Assembly: GCA_035630295.1 (NCBI GenBank)
Contig: DASQKY010000001.1
Span: 17,826 to 81,825, forward strand
Direction of reading: 5' to 3'
From: Acidimicrobiales bacterium
Lineage (GTDB): Bacteria > Actinomycetota > Acidimicrobiia > Acidimicrobiales > Iamiaceae
Length of the DNA stretch: 64,000 nucleotides
This document shows, one piece after another, positions 1 to 9,570 of this stretch. A model generated the notes under the pieces. That model ran no database searches and was not told where the DNA came from. It saw only the letters and a list, made by a program, of their open reading frames with translations. Both the position numbers and the translations under genes were made by a program. Within the stretch, counting starts at the first letter, position 1. Each line of letters begins with the position of its first letter.

Positions 1-420
1 GGCAAGGGCGACGTCCGAGAGGTGGTGGCTGCCTTCACCGACATCGACATGCACCCGGAGGCCGACGCGTCCGAGTGGCTCCTGATGGCCGGGGTACGGC
101 TGGTGCACACCGAGCTGCCCCTGCGCCTCGACCTGTTCTTCTCCCTGGACGACAGCTACGAGCAGGTGCGCGAGCGAATCGTGTCCGGGCCGTTCGGGCC
201 GGATGGGGGAACGATCCCGATCCTCTCTGTGGAGGACCTGACCACCTTCAAGCTGTCTTTCAACCGCCCCAAGGACTGGATGGACCTCAGCCAGCTGGTG
301 GAGCACCACCCGACCATGGACATCGACCAGATCGAGCACATGCTCGGCCACCTGCGGGGACCGACGATGGCGCCTCGCATCGCTCGCCTGCGGGCTCTGC
401 TCCGGCAGGCCCGCCCCTGA
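1..420 (+). CDS. Nucleotidyltransferase-like protein, 3' fragment
   Basis: The frame is open from the first base of the window, so the gene begins upstream; 139 codons are visible. The recognisable part is the segment PVLS/PILSVEDLT-x-FKLSFNRPKDWMDL followed by a short helical tail ending in R-x-L-R-x-L. This resembles small stand-alone nucleotidyltransferase-fold proteins, in which a serine/glutamate-aspartate stretch precedes an FNRPKDW motif. The catalytic N-terminal part lies outside the window, so activity cannot be judged. It converges on the accE/pccB pair, whose last stop is only two bases away. Function is inferred from local similarity alone. Confidence 0.6.
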   Translation, partial: GKGDVREVVAAFTDIDMHPEADASEWLLMAGVRLVHTELPLRLDLFFSLDDSYEQVRERIVSGPFGPDGGTIPILSVEDLTTFKLSFNRPKDWMDLSQLVEHHPTMDIDQIEHMLGHLRGPTMAPRIARLRALLRQARP

Positions 421-421
421 C

Positions 422-592
422 CTACCAGGGGCGGCGGCGGCGGAGGGGGACGGGCTTGGACCACCAGCGGCCGCTCCAGCGCCAGCGCTCGGCCGGCGCC
501 CCGGCGGGGGCCGCGGCCCGGGGCCAGGCCACCTCGACGGCGGCCACGATGGCGGCCGCTTCCTCGTCGGTGGGGGCGGGGCGGATCTCCAT
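422..592 (-). CDS. accE: Acyl-CoA carboxylase epsilon subunit (small)
   Basis: A 56-residue protein directly downstream of the carboxyltransferase beta gene. It shows the family pattern: an N-terminal MEIRPAPTDEEAAAIVAAVE helix, then a Trp/Arg-rich C-terminus (RWRWSGRWWSKP) ending in PLRRRRPW. In actinobacteria such epsilon subunits bridge the biotinylated alpha and the beta subunits of acyl-CoA (propionyl/acetyl-CoA) carboxylases. The start is ATG at 592; a GTG immediately before it (595) is an alternative. The gap to the beta stop codon is 37 bases, so the two are probably co-transcribed. It is easily missed because of its length. Confidence 0.8.
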   Translation of the reverse strand: MEIRPAPTDEEAAAIVAAVEVAWPRAAAPAGAPAERWRWSGRWWSKPVPLRRRRPW

Positions 593-629
593 CACGACAG
601 CCGCACGCCCGGGGCGGTGACGGCCGCGC

Positions 630-2180
<1,551 letters not shown>

Positions 2181-2187
2181 GGGCCGG

Positions 2188-2247
2188 AGGGTAGACCCGG
2201 CCGTTCGCCCCTTCCCAACGGGCGCGGGGGCGGCCCGGGCCTACCCT
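2188..2247. promoter_or_regulatory. Divergent leaderless promoter pair
   Basis: Two TACCCT hexamers point away from each other: minus-strand copy at 2193-2188 for pccB and plus-strand copy at 2242-2247 for the gene starting at 2256. They lie 7 and 8 bases from their start codons. No other structure is seen in the 75-bp gap. Confidence 0.6.
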
Positions 2248-2255
2248 CGGGCCCC

Positions 2256-3023
2256 ATGGATCCGCAGGAGCACCGGGCCGCCATCGCTGCCGAGGGCGAA
2301 CGCGTGGCCGCCGTCCCCCCCGAGGCCCTCGGCGCCCCGGTGGCGGCCTGCCCCGGGTGGGACACGGAGCGCCTGGTGGGCCACGTGGGCCGCGTCCACC
2401 GCTGGGCCACCGCCTTCCTGGCCGCCGGGCCGGAGGGCGACCCCGGCGAGCAGATCGGCCCGGTGCCCCACCCGCCCCCGGGCGCCGCCGTCCTGCCCTG
2501 GTACCGGGAGAGCGTGGCCGGCCTGCTGGCCGAGCTCGACCGCCACGACCCGGCCGCCGAGGCCCTGTCGTTCGCGGGGCCGACCACCGTCGCCTTCTGG
2601 TTCCGACGCCAGGCCCACGAGGTGTCCGTGCACCGCTGGGACGCCGAGGAGGCCACCGCCCCGGGCCGCGCCGCCCCCGTCGCCCCGGGCCTGGCCGCCG
2701 ACGGCATCGACGAGTGGCTGGGCTTCTTCGCTCCGCGGTTCCTGGCCATGGTGGGCGGCCCGCCGGCCGCCCTGGTGGGCGCCTCCGTGCACCTCCACTG
2801 CACCGACGACGGCCTGCCCGACGGCGCCGGCGAGTGGCTCCTGCGCCTGGTGCCGGGCGGCTGCGAGGTGACCCGGGCCCACGCCAAGGGCGACGCCGCC
2901 CTGCGGGGCCCGGCCTCCGACCTGCTGCTGGCCGTGTGGCACCGCCGGTCCCTCGACACGCTCGACGTGGTCGGCGACGCGACCCGGGCCCGCCAGGTCC
3001 TCGACCTGGTCCACGTCACCTGA
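2256..3023 (+). CDS. Maleylpyruvate isomerase family (mycothiol-dependent) protein
   Basis: A 255-residue protein of the MDMPI/TIGR03083 type found in mycothiol-producing actinobacteria. The N-terminal four-helix (DinB-like) domain shows the V-x-x-CPGWD-x-x-x-LVGHV-x-x-VH pattern, and the His/Glu residues in FWFRRQAHEVSVHRWDAE fit the metal-binding triad of this fold. A small C-terminal alpha/beta domain follows from about residue 160. Members use mycothiol as thiol cofactor in isomerase or transferase reactions, but the substrate here is unknown. Start ATG has TACCCT eight bases before it. Confidence 0.8.
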   Translation: MDPQEHRAAIAAEGERVAAVPPEALGAPVAACPGWDTERLVGHVGRVHRWATAFLAAGPEGDPGEQIGPVPHPPPGAAVLPWYRESVAGLLAELDRHDPAAEALSFAGPTTVAFWFRRQAHEVSVHRWDAEEATAPGRAAPVAPGLAADGIDEWLGFFAPRFLAMVGGPPAALVGASVHLHCTDDGLPDGAGEWLLRLVPGGCEVTRAHAKGDAALRGPASDLLLAVWHRRSLDTLDVVGDATRARQVLDLVHVT

Positions 3024-3037
3024 CCTACGGTCGGGGC

Positions 3038-4117
3038 ATGGACCTGCCTGTCCTCCCACCCCTGACGCCGATGCTGGCCAAGGCCCACGACGGACTGCCG
3101 CCCGGCGAGGAGGGCGACTGGTGGTTCGAGCCCAAGTGGGACGGCTTCCGGGTGGTGGTGTTCCGCGACGGCGACGAGGTGGAGATGCTGTCCCGCTCCG
3201 GCCGTGACCTCATCCGCTACTTCCCCGAGGCGGTGGACCCCCTGCGGGAGGCCCTGCCGGCCAAGGCGGTGATCGACGGAGAGATCGTGGTCCCCTCCGC
3301 CGACGGGTTGGACTTCGACCTGCTGGGCCAGCGCATCCACCCTGCCGCCTCCCGGGTCCAGATGCTGGCCGAGGCCACCCCGTCGGAGGTGGTGGCCTTC
3401 GACGTGCTGGCCCTGGGGGCCGACGACCTGACCGGCGCCCCCCTGGGCCAGCGGCGCCGGGCCCTGGAGGAGGCGCTGGTGCCCGGGGCCCGGGTGCATC
3501 TGAACCAGGGCACCTTCGACCGGGTCACGGCCCAGGACTGGTTCGTCCGCTTCGAGGGGGCGGGCCTGGACGGGGTGATCGCCAAGCCGGTGGGCAGCAC
3601 CTACGAGCCCGGGGCCCGGGGCTGGGTCAAGGTCAAGCACAGCCGCACCGCGGACGTGGTGGTGGCCGGCTACCGCGTCCACAAGGACGGCGAGGGGGTG
3701 GGGTCGCTGCTGCTCGGCCTCCACGACGACGAGGGCCGCCTCCACAGCGTGGGCGTGGCCGCCTCGTTCAAGGCCGCCGACCGCCGGGCCCTGCTGGCCG
3801 AGCTGGCCCCCCTGGTGGTCCCGGCCGAGGACATCGCCAGCCACCCGTGGGGCGGCTGGACCGATCCCGCGGCCCACGCCGAGGGGCGGCTGCCGGGGGG
3901 CCCGTCCCGCTGGAACGGCAAGAAGGACCTGAGCTTCACGCCGCTGCGCCCCGAGCGGGTGGCCGAGGTGGCCTACGAGCGGGTCGACCACGGGCGCTTC
4001 CGGGCCACGTCGAAGTTCCTGCGCTGGCGCCCGGACCGCGAGCCCGACTCGTGCCGCTACGACCAGCTCGAGGTGGTCCCCGCGGTGGAGCTGTCCGAGG
4101 TCCTGGGCCGGACCTGA
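3038..4117 (+). CDS. ligC: ATP-dependent DNA ligase, LigC type
   Basis: A 359-residue ATP-dependent ligase. Motif I is EPKWDGFR with the adenylated lysine at about residue 33; motifs SRSGRDL (III-like), DGEIV (IIIa), AFDVLAL (III), DGVIAKP (IV) and WVKVKH (V) follow in order. An OB-fold domain begins near residue 215. This is the compact LigC architecture, without the nuclease or primase domains of LigD; actinobacterial LigC acts in gap or excision repair, separate from replicative LigA. TACGGT lies six bases before the ATG. It converges on the sugar dehydrogenase with a 25-bp gap. Confidence 0.9.
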   Translation: MDLPVLPPLTPMLAKAHDGLPPGEEGDWWFEPKWDGFRVVVFRDGDEVEMLSRSGRDLIRYFPEAVDPLREALPAKAVIDGEIVVPSADGLDFDLLGQRIHPAASRVQMLAEATPSEVVAFDVLALGADDLTGAPLGQRRRALEEALVPGARVHLNQGTFDRVTAQDWFVRFEGAGLDGVIAKPVGSTYEPGARGWVKVKHSRTADVVVAGYRVHKDGEGVGSLLLGLHDDEGRLHSVGVAASFKAADRRALLAELAPLVVPAEDIASHPWGGWTDPAAHAEGRLPGGPSRWNGKKDLSFTPLRPERVAEVAYERVDHGRFRATSKFLRWRPDREPDSCRYDQLEVVPAVELSEVLGRT

Positions 4118-4142
4118 CCCCGGTGGCCGGGGTGGCCCGCCC

Positions 4143-5300
4143 TCAGCTCGGCGTGACCCGGACGATGCGGTCGCCCGAGCCGTTGGCGGTGGTGAGGTAG
4201 AGCAGGCCGTCGGGGCCGAGCTGGGCGGTGCGGATCCGCCCGAAGGTGCCCTGGTAGAGGCGGGCCACCTGGGCCAGGGTGCCGTCGCCCTGGGGCCGCA
4301 GCACCAGCACGCTCTCGCCCTTCAGCGTGGCCACCACCAGGTGGTCGTCCCACCCCTCCCACCGGCCACCGGCCAGCCAGGCCAGGCCCGAGGTGGCCAC
4401 CGTGGGGAAGCCCGAGCTCCACGCCGCCGGCACCGCGCCCGGGAACTCGGCCCGGTCGGTCATGGGCACGGACTCGTCGTAGCCGGGGACGGGGTTCCAC
4501 CCGAAGTTGCCGGTGCGCTCGCGGTTGACCTCGTCGTCCCGGTCCGGGCCGTGCTCGGCGCTCCACAGGCTCCCGTCCCGGGGCCGGATGGCCAGCCCCT
4601 GAACGTTGCGGTGGCCGTAGCTCCAGATCCGGCGGGTCCGGACGTCGGGGCTGGAGGCGAACGGGTTGCCGGCCACGCCGGCCCCCGTGTCGGGGTCGAT
4701 GCGCAGGACCTTGCCGCCCAGGCTGGTGAGGTCCTGCGGGTTGGTGCCCACCGCGGCGTCCCCGGTGCCCACGAACAGCGGCCCCGAGGGGCTGAAGCGC
4801 AGCCGGCACCCCCCGTGGCGGCCGCTGGTGGAGGGCAGGCCCGAGAGCACGGTCGACACCCGGGTCAGGGCGGTGCCGGCGTCGTTGGCCCGCCACCGGA
4901 CGACGCGCACCTCCACGGCCGCGCCGTCGGTCCACCCCTGGCAGGTGAAGACCTGGCGATTGCGGGCGAAGCGGGGGTCGACGGCGATGCCCATGAGGCC
5001 GGTCTCGCCGCTGACGAAGAGGTCGCTCATGTCGGCGGCCAGGCGGTTCACGGCCCCGTTGGCCTGCCGGCGCATGATGCGCCCGCCGCGCTCGGTCCAC
5101 AGCAGCGAGCCCGACGGCGTGAACGACAGGTCCCACGGATTGCTGAGGCCGGAGACCAGGGTGCGGGCGGTGAGCGTGGGGGGCGTGACCTCGCAGGCGG
5201 CCAGGCCGGTGGCGGCCAGGGCGACGGCCAGGCCGGCGACGGCCAGGCGGGCCGACCGCGGTCGAGCGGGCCGCCGCGGGGGGAGGGTGGTGGGGTGCAT
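4143..5300 (-). CDS. PQQ-dependent aldose sugar dehydrogenase-like lipoprotein
   Basis: A 385-residue secreted protein. The N-terminus is a lipoprotein signal: a positively charged stretch, a hydrophobic core and a lipobox ending GLAAC (Cys about 35). The mature part is a six-bladed propeller of the glucose/sorbosone dehydrogenase family: GLSNPWDLSF, GLMGIAVDPRF, the active-site SGRHGGCRLRF, SYGHRNVQGLA, EHGPDRDDEVN and a final GPDGLLYLTT blade. Such enzymes oxidise aldoses with PQQ on the outer face of the membrane. The ATG at 5300 is chosen because AAGGAGG stands four bases upstream. No PQQ synthesis genes are visible in the window. Confidence 0.88.
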   Translation of the reverse strand: MHPTTLPPRRPARPRSARLAVAGLAVALAATGLAACEVTPPTLTARTLVSGLSNPWDLSFTPSGSLLWTERGGRIMRRQANGAVNRLAADMSDLFVSGETGLMGIAVDPRFARNRQVFTCQGWTDGAAVEVRVVRWRANDAGTALTRVSTVLSGLPSTSGRHGGCRLRFSPSGPLFVGTGDAAVGTNPQDLTSLGGKVLRIDPDTGAGVAGNPFASSPDVRTRRIWSYGHRNVQGLAIRPRDGSLWSAEHGPDRDDEVNRERTGNFGWNPVPGYDESVPMTDRAEFPGAVPAAWSSGFPTVATSGLAWLAGGRWEGWDDHLVVATLKGESVLVLRPQGDGTLAQVARLYQGTFGRIRTAQLGPDGLLYLTTANGSGDRIVRVTPS

Positions 5301-5514
5301 GGGGCCTCCTTGCCGACCGGCCTGGCAGCCAGGCTCGCGCACGCAGCGCGACCCTGCCGCTCCACTTCGTGCTGACCGGCGGCGCCAGGGGCAAACCAGC
5401 GGGGGCCTGCCACTTCTCGCCACCTCTCGTGGTGGCGGTCAGACGGTCCGTCCACCAGGCCCTGGTCACCCTGCGTGCCGACAAGGCTCACGTCGCAGCG
5501 AAATGGTGACTAGT

Positions 5515-5534
5515 TCAGAAACCATCCTTTCTGA
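5515..5534. repeat. Inverted repeat TCAGAAA-N6-TTTCTGA
   Basis: Two perfect 7-bp arms (5515-5521 and 5528-5534) separated by CCATCC, in the A/T-rich patch. It could be an operator or a small hairpin. Confidence 0.6.
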
Positions 5535-5656
5535 CCATAGAACGCGGCCAGCTCTTCTTGCACAGTGTGCGCAGCAGTTGGGTGTGACGCAGCGCACGCG
5601 ATGCACCAGAACGCCCAGTCGGTCGCTTGGTTCGGGGGATCCGAGAGGACTGGCCC

Positions 5657-5680
5657 GGCGGTGGAGGCAACTCCACCGCC
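5657..5680. repeat. 10-bp hairpin with GCAA tetraloop
   Basis: Perfect arms GGCGGTGGAG (5657-5666) and CTCCACCGCC (5671-5680) enclose GCAA. Read on the plus strand the loop is a GNRA tetraloop, common in structured RNA. No U-tract follows on either strand, so it is not a classical terminator. Confidence 0.65.
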
Positions 5681-5710
5681 AGACTGCACCCTCCAGGGGG
5701 AGATCTGGGG

Positions 5711-5772
5711 GACGACCGTGAGAGCGGTGGCCTGATGCTCGGGAGGGGCAGCGGGCCACCGCTCTCATCGTC
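5711..5772. repeat. Long imperfect hairpin, 14-bp perfect core
   Basis: TGAGAGCGGTGGCC (5719-5732) is exactly complementary to 5754-5767 across a 21-base loop. GACGA (5711-5715) can continue the stem with TCGTC (5768-5772) around a three-base bulge. It begins 48 bases past the exonuclease stop and could shape the 3' end of that mRNA. Confidence 0.65.
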
Positions 5773-5819
5773 GCGTCGAGGGTCCCCGGCGCGCCGGCTG
5801 TGGCATCCGACCCGGCGGG

Positions 5820-6701
5820 TCAGCCCCCGCCCAGCGCCGCGGCCCGGGCCACCGCCCGCTCGAGCAGGCCGGGGGCGTCCATGGCCTCGGCCAGGGCGAC
5901 CAGCTCGGGGGTGGGCCCGGTCCAGCGGAGCGCATCCACCGAGCCCGGCACCGGCGCGTCGCGCTCCAGGGTGGCCAGCCGCTTGAACAGCAGGGCGTCG
6001 GCCATGTGCTCCCGGAGGGTGGCGGCCAGGGTGCCGGCCGCCCGCACCTTCACCGCCCAGGTGGTGGGATCGACCGGGATGTCCTCGATGCGCCCGTAGG
6101 CCCGCAGCACCGCGGCCGCCGACTTGGCCCCCCACCCGGGCAGGCCGGGGAAGCCGTCGGCGCTGTCGCCCACCAGGCCCAGCCAGTCGGGGATGGACTG
6201 GGGGGGCACGCCGTACTTGGCCTCCACCCCGGCCGGGTCCAGCGCCGTGCCCCGGCGCCGGTCGAGCTGGCCCACCTTGCCCCCCACGCACTGGGCCAGG
6301 TCCTTGTCGGGCGTGCAGATCCACACGTGCTCCACCCGTTCGTCGGCGGCGGCCACCGCGGCCAGGGCGGCCAGGGCGTCGTCGGCCTCGTGCTCGACCA
6401 TGGCCGTCACGGTGACGCCCATGGCCGCCAGGACCTCCTCCAGCAGGGTGAACTGGGACAGCAGGGAGGGGTCGACACCCGAGCCGTCCTTGTAGCCGGC
6501 CCACAGGTCGTTGCGGAACGACTCGATCACGTGGTCGGTGGCCACGGCCACGTGGGTGGCCCCCTCCTCCAGCATCCGCAGCACCGAGCCCACCGTGGCC
6601 CGGGTCGCCCCCACCTCCCGGCCGTCGTCGGTCACGTGGGACGGCACCGCGAAGAAGTGGCGGAACAGCTCGTAGGTCCCGTCGACGAGGTGGACGTCCA
6701 T
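5820..6701 (-). CDS. 5'-3' exonuclease (flap endonuclease-like)
   Basis: A 293-residue stand-alone homologue of the Pol I 5' nuclease domain. Near the N-terminus it has LVDGTYELFRHFFA with the first metal-binding Asp; VEHEADDALAAL and ICTPDKDLAQCV hold the acidic cluster; a helix-hairpin-helix follows in DWLGLVGDSADGFPGLPGWGAKSAA. Such enzymes remove 5' flaps and RNA primers. It is not fused to a polymerase and is not the polA gene. Start ATG 6701 has AGGGAG five bases upstream on the minus strand. It diverges from the CorC-like gene. Confidence 0.85.
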   Translation of the reverse strand: MDVHLVDGTYELFRHFFAVPSHVTDDGREVGATRATVGSVLRMLEEGATHVAVATDHVIESFRNDLWAGYKDGSGVDPSLLSQFTLLEEVLAAMGVTVTAMVEHEADDALAALAAVAAADERVEHVWICTPDKDLAQCVGGKVGQLDRRRGTALDPAGVEAKYGVPPQSIPDWLGLVGDSADGFPGLPGWGAKSAAAVLRAYGRIEDIPVDPTTWAVKVRAAGTLAATLREHMADALLFKRLATLERDAPVPGSVDALRWTGPTPELVALAEAMDAPGLLERAVARAAALGGG

Positions 6702-7074
6702 GGGGGCTCCCTGCGGATCGGGCCGGAACCGGCGACCGCCGGCCCCGGAGGAGCCTGGCACAGGGCCGTCGAGCCGAGGCCCCCCCCCAGCGGCCCTCCC
6801 CGCCGGGCGCGGGCCCAGGGCGGTGGCGCGAGGTGCAGGTCGCGGGCCGCCCCGCCACCGCGGGCCGCAGCGTGCCAGAGGAGGCGACCGCCCCTGAACC
6901 GGCCCGCCCGTCCGCCCCCCGGACCCGGTGCGGCGCCGGGCCGGTGGTGCTCTGGCTACGCTGGGCGGGTGCCGTCGAGCACCAGTTCCGACGACGACCC
7001 CGGGAGTCCCCAGCCGGGCCGCTCTGCCCTGAGCAGCGCCCGGCGCCTCCCACCGGCCCCCCGTGGGGGTGGCC
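6702..7074. other. Divergent intergenic region, exonuclease / CorC-like gene
   Basis: About 370 bp containing the control regions of both neighbours. TACGCT at 6957-6962 is a promoter-like hexamer on the plus strand. An 8-bp inverted repeat GCGGTGGC/GCCACCGC sits at 6820-6827 and 6854-6861. The only possible coding content is the short leader frame at 6969-7082. Confidence 0.5.
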
Positions 7075-7082
7075 GTGTCTGA
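6969..7082 (+). CDS. Possible 37-residue leader ORF
   Basis: GTG at 6969 stands six bases after TACGCT, the same arrangement seen at many genes in this window, so a leaderless mRNA could start here. The frame (VPSSTSSDDDPG...) ends in TGA at 7080-7082, overlapping the proposed GTG of the CorC-like gene at 7075. Termination beside that start would allow reinitiation. The peptide itself has no recognisable feature; it may be only a translation lead-in. Confidence 0.3.
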   Translation: MPSSTSSDDDPGSPQPGRSALSSARRLPPAPRGGGRV

Positions 7083-8403
7083 AGCCCTGCCCCAGTTGGC
7101 GCTGGTCGTGGTGCTGGTGATCCTCAACGCCGGTTTCGCCGGCAGCGAGATGGCGCTGATCTCCCTGCGCGAGAGCCAGCTCCAACGGCTCGAGGCCAAG
7201 GGCCGCCGGGGCCGGGCCCTGGTCGCCCTGGCCCGCGACCCCAACCGCTTCCTGGCCACCATCCAGATCGGCATCACCCTGGCCGGGTTCCTGGCCTCGG
7301 CGGCGGCCGCCGTCTCGCTGGCCGAGCCCCTGGAGGAGCCCCTCGGCTTCCTGGGTGGCGCCGCCGGGCCGGCCGCCATCGTGGCCGTCACCCTCGTCCT
7401 CGCCTACCTCACCCTGGTCTTCGGCGAGCTGGCCCCCAAGCGCATCGCCATGCAGCGGGCCGAGGGCTGGGGCCTGGTCGCGGCCCGACCCCTGGCCCTG
7501 GTGGCAAGGCTGACCCGCCCCGCGGTGTGGGTGCTGAGCCGGAGCACCGACCTGGCCGTGCGCCTGCTCGGGGGCGACCCCGACCGCCACGGCGAGGAGG
7601 TCACCGAGGAGGAGCTGCGGGACATGGTGGCGGCCCAGCCCGGCTTCACCGACCAGCACCGGACCATCCTCTCCGGGGCCTTCCAGATCGCCGGCCGCAC
7701 CCTCCAGGAGGTGGTGGTGCCCCGCCGCGACGTCTTCGTGCTGGCCCCGGGCACGCCGTGCGACGCCGCCCTGGCCGCCCTGGCCGGCTCCAGCCACACC
7801 CGGGCCCCGGTGGCCGACGACGGCAACCTCGACGAGTTCCGGGGCGTGGTCCACCTGCGGGACCTGGTGGCCGCCGACTGCGAGACGGTGAGCGACGTGA
7901 CCCAGCCCGCCCCCGCCTTCCCGGAGACGGCCAGCGTGCTCGACGCCCTGCGCAGCATGCAGGCCGGGCGCCACCAGATGGCCATCGTGATCAACGAGCA
8001 CGGCGGCACCGAGGGCATCGTCACCGTGGAGGACCTGCTGGAGGAGCTGGTCGGCGAGATCTACGACGAGACCGACCAGGACGTCCTGTCCGTCCGCCAC
8101 GAGCCCGACGGGGCCCGGGTGCTGCCCGGCCGCTTCCCGGTCCACGACCTGCCCGACATCGACGTCGACCTGCCCGAGGGGCCGTACTCCACCGTGGCCG
8201 GCCTGGTGCTGCACCAGTTGGGCCGTATCCCCGAGCACCCCGGGGACGTGGTGGCGGTCGACGGTTGGGAGATGGAGGTCATGGCCGTCGACGGCCGGGC
8301 CATCACCGAGGTGCGCCTGCGCCGGTCCGCCAGCCCGGCGCTCGAGGGCGACACCAGCACCGATGCCGGCCAGGGCACCCGCCAGGCGGCCCCGTCGTCC
8401 TGA
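7075..8403 (+). CDS. CNNM/HlyC-CorC family membrane protein
   Basis: A 442-residue integral membrane protein. Order of domains: DUF21/CNNM membrane domain (about 1-190) with helices at LALVVVLVILNAGFAGSE, the TIQIGITLAGFLASAAAA segment, and AIVAVTLVLAYLTLVFGELAPKR; a CBS pair (about 200-330; QMAIVINEHGGTEGIVTVEDLLEELVGEI); and a CorC_HlyC C-terminal domain. The family is linked to Mg/Co or Na/Mg transport. GTG 7075 is preferred since GGGGGTGG stands just upstream; GTG 7063 and 7069 are in frame alternatives. A short leader frame overlaps the start. Confidence 0.9.
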   Translation: MSEALPQLALVVVLVILNAGFAGSEMALISLRESQLQRLEAKGRRGRALVALARDPNRFLATIQIGITLAGFLASAAAAVSLAEPLEEPLGFLGGAAGPAAIVAVTLVLAYLTLVFGELAPKRIAMQRAEGWGLVAARPLALVARLTRPAVWVLSRSTDLAVRLLGGDPDRHGEEVTEEELRDMVAAQPGFTDQHRTILSGAFQIAGRTLQEVVVPRRDVFVLAPGTPCDAALAALAGSSHTRAPVADDGNLDEFRGVVHLRDLVAADCETVSDVTQPAPAFPETASVLDALRSMQAGRHQMAIVINEHGGTEGIVTVEDLLEELVGEIYDETDQDVLSVRHEPDGARVLPGRFPVHDLPDIDVDLPEGPYSTVAGLVLHQLGRIPEHPGDVVAVDGWEMEVMAVDGRAITEVRLRRSASPALEGDTSTDAGQGTRQAAPSS

Positions 8404-8493
8404 CCCCGCCTCGTCCGGCCCCACCGTTCCCGCCACCCTTGGCGCCCGTGCCGCCGGAGACGGTGCCGGGTGGGCGAGGGTCGGGATGGGCGG

Positions 8494-9501
8494 TCAGGCC
8501 CCGGCGGGCTCCGAGCGGTCGGCGGGGACCTCGGCGTCGGGATCGTGCGCGGGCTGGTCGTCGACGCCGCCCGGCCAGTCGTAGGCGACGCCGGTGAGGC
8601 GCTCGGACACCGACCACAGGCGGGCGGCGTCGGCCTCGTCGCGGGCCCGGCGCGTGGAGGTGACCCGCACCGGGTGGCCCCGCAGCTCCATGAGCCGCCC
8701 CGGACCGAAGTACTCGCCGCCCCGGACGTCCGGCATGGTGGCCGCGTAGAGCTGGGGCAGGGCGCCGTCGTCGCCGGACTGGGCGATGACCGTGTTGCCC
8801 AGCTCCATGAGCCGGGCCGACAGGGCCCGGCCGCTGGCCTCGGGGCCGACGGCCTGGAGGTGGGTGGCGGCGTAGCCCGGGTGGGCGGCGGCCGAGGTCA
8901 GGGGCACGCCGGCCGCCGCGGCCCGCCGGTCGAGCTCGTAGGCGAAGAGCAGGTTGGCCAGCTTGGACTGGCAGTAGGCCAGCCAGCGCCGGTAGCCCCG
9001 CTGCCAGTGGAGGTCGTGCCAGCGCATGCGGCCCGGCTTGTGGGCCCCCGACGAGGTGGTGACCACCCGGGGGGCCTCGGCGGCCAGGAGCGTGGGCAGG
9101 AGCAGGCCGGTGAGGGCGAAGTGGCCCAGGTGGTTGGTGCCGAGCTGCATCTCGAAGCCCTGGGCGGTGCGGGCCAGGGGGACGGCCATGACCCCGGCGT
9201 TGTTCATGAGCACGTCGAGCGCGTCGACCCGGCTGCGGATGTCGTCGGCCGCGGCCCGGACCGAGTCCAGGTCGGCCAGGTCGAGGGCCACCACCTCGGG
9301 GGCGGGGCCGGTGGCCACCCCCGCCACCTCGTCGCGGGCCCGGGCCGCCTTCTCGGCGTTGCGGGCCGCCATCAGCACCCGGGCGCCGGCCCGGGCCAGC
9401 ACGGTGGCCGAGGACAGGCCCAGGCCGCTGGTGGCGCCGGTGACGACGACGGTGCGGCCGGCCTGGTCGGGGACGGAGTCGGCGGTCCAGGGATCGGTCA
9501 T
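8494..9501 (-). CDS. Short-chain dehydrogenase/reductase
   Basis: A 335-residue SDR of the retinol-dehydrogenase/protochlorophyllide-reductase-like type. It has the NAD(P) motif TGATSGLG, the NNAG motif (LMNNAGVM), the catalytic Ser in VVTTSSGAHK and YCQSKLANLLFAYEL, which carries the Tyr-x-x-x-Lys pair as YCQSK. The stretch following AAHPGYAATHL is typical of the same subgroup. The physiological substrate is unknown. It faces the MBL hydrolase gene divergently with a 69-bp gap. Confidence 0.9.
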   Translation of the reverse strand: MTDPWTADSVPDQAGRTVVVTGATSGLGLSSATVLARAGARVLMAARNAEKAARARDEVAGVATGPAPEVVALDLADLDSVRAAADDIRSRVDALDVLMNNAGVMAVPLARTAQGFEMQLGTNHLGHFALTGLLLPTLLAAEAPRVVTTSSGAHKPGRMRWHDLHWQRGYRRWLAYCQSKLANLLFAYELDRRAAAAGVPLTSAAAHPGYAATHLQAVGPEASGRALSARLMELGNTVIAQSGDDGALPQLYAATMPDVRGGEYFGPGRLMELRGHPVRVTSTRRARDEADAARLWSVSERLTGVAYDWPGGVDDQPAHDPDAEVPADRSEPAGA

Positions 9502-9570
9502 GGCCGGTCAGCCTCGCGCCCGCCGCCGGCTCGGCCAACCCGGGGCCCGGGCCCGTCGTACCCTCGGGCC

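Larger units (their letters stand above)
5301..5819. other. 519-bp non-coding block with three hairpins
   Basis: It lies upstream of the sugar dehydrogenase and downstream of the exonuclease, both leftward. No frame with coding character was found. It holds an A/T-rich patch around 5500-5540, unusual for this genome, and three separate perfect inverted repeats, listed individually. Promoter signals for the dehydrogenase should lie here; TATGGT on the minus strand near 5539-5534 is a weak candidate. Confidence 0.6.

Noticed and set aside
5466-5768. 100-codon minus-strand frame in the hairpin block
   Set aside because: Arg/Cys-rich without coding pattern and interrupted by strong hairpins.
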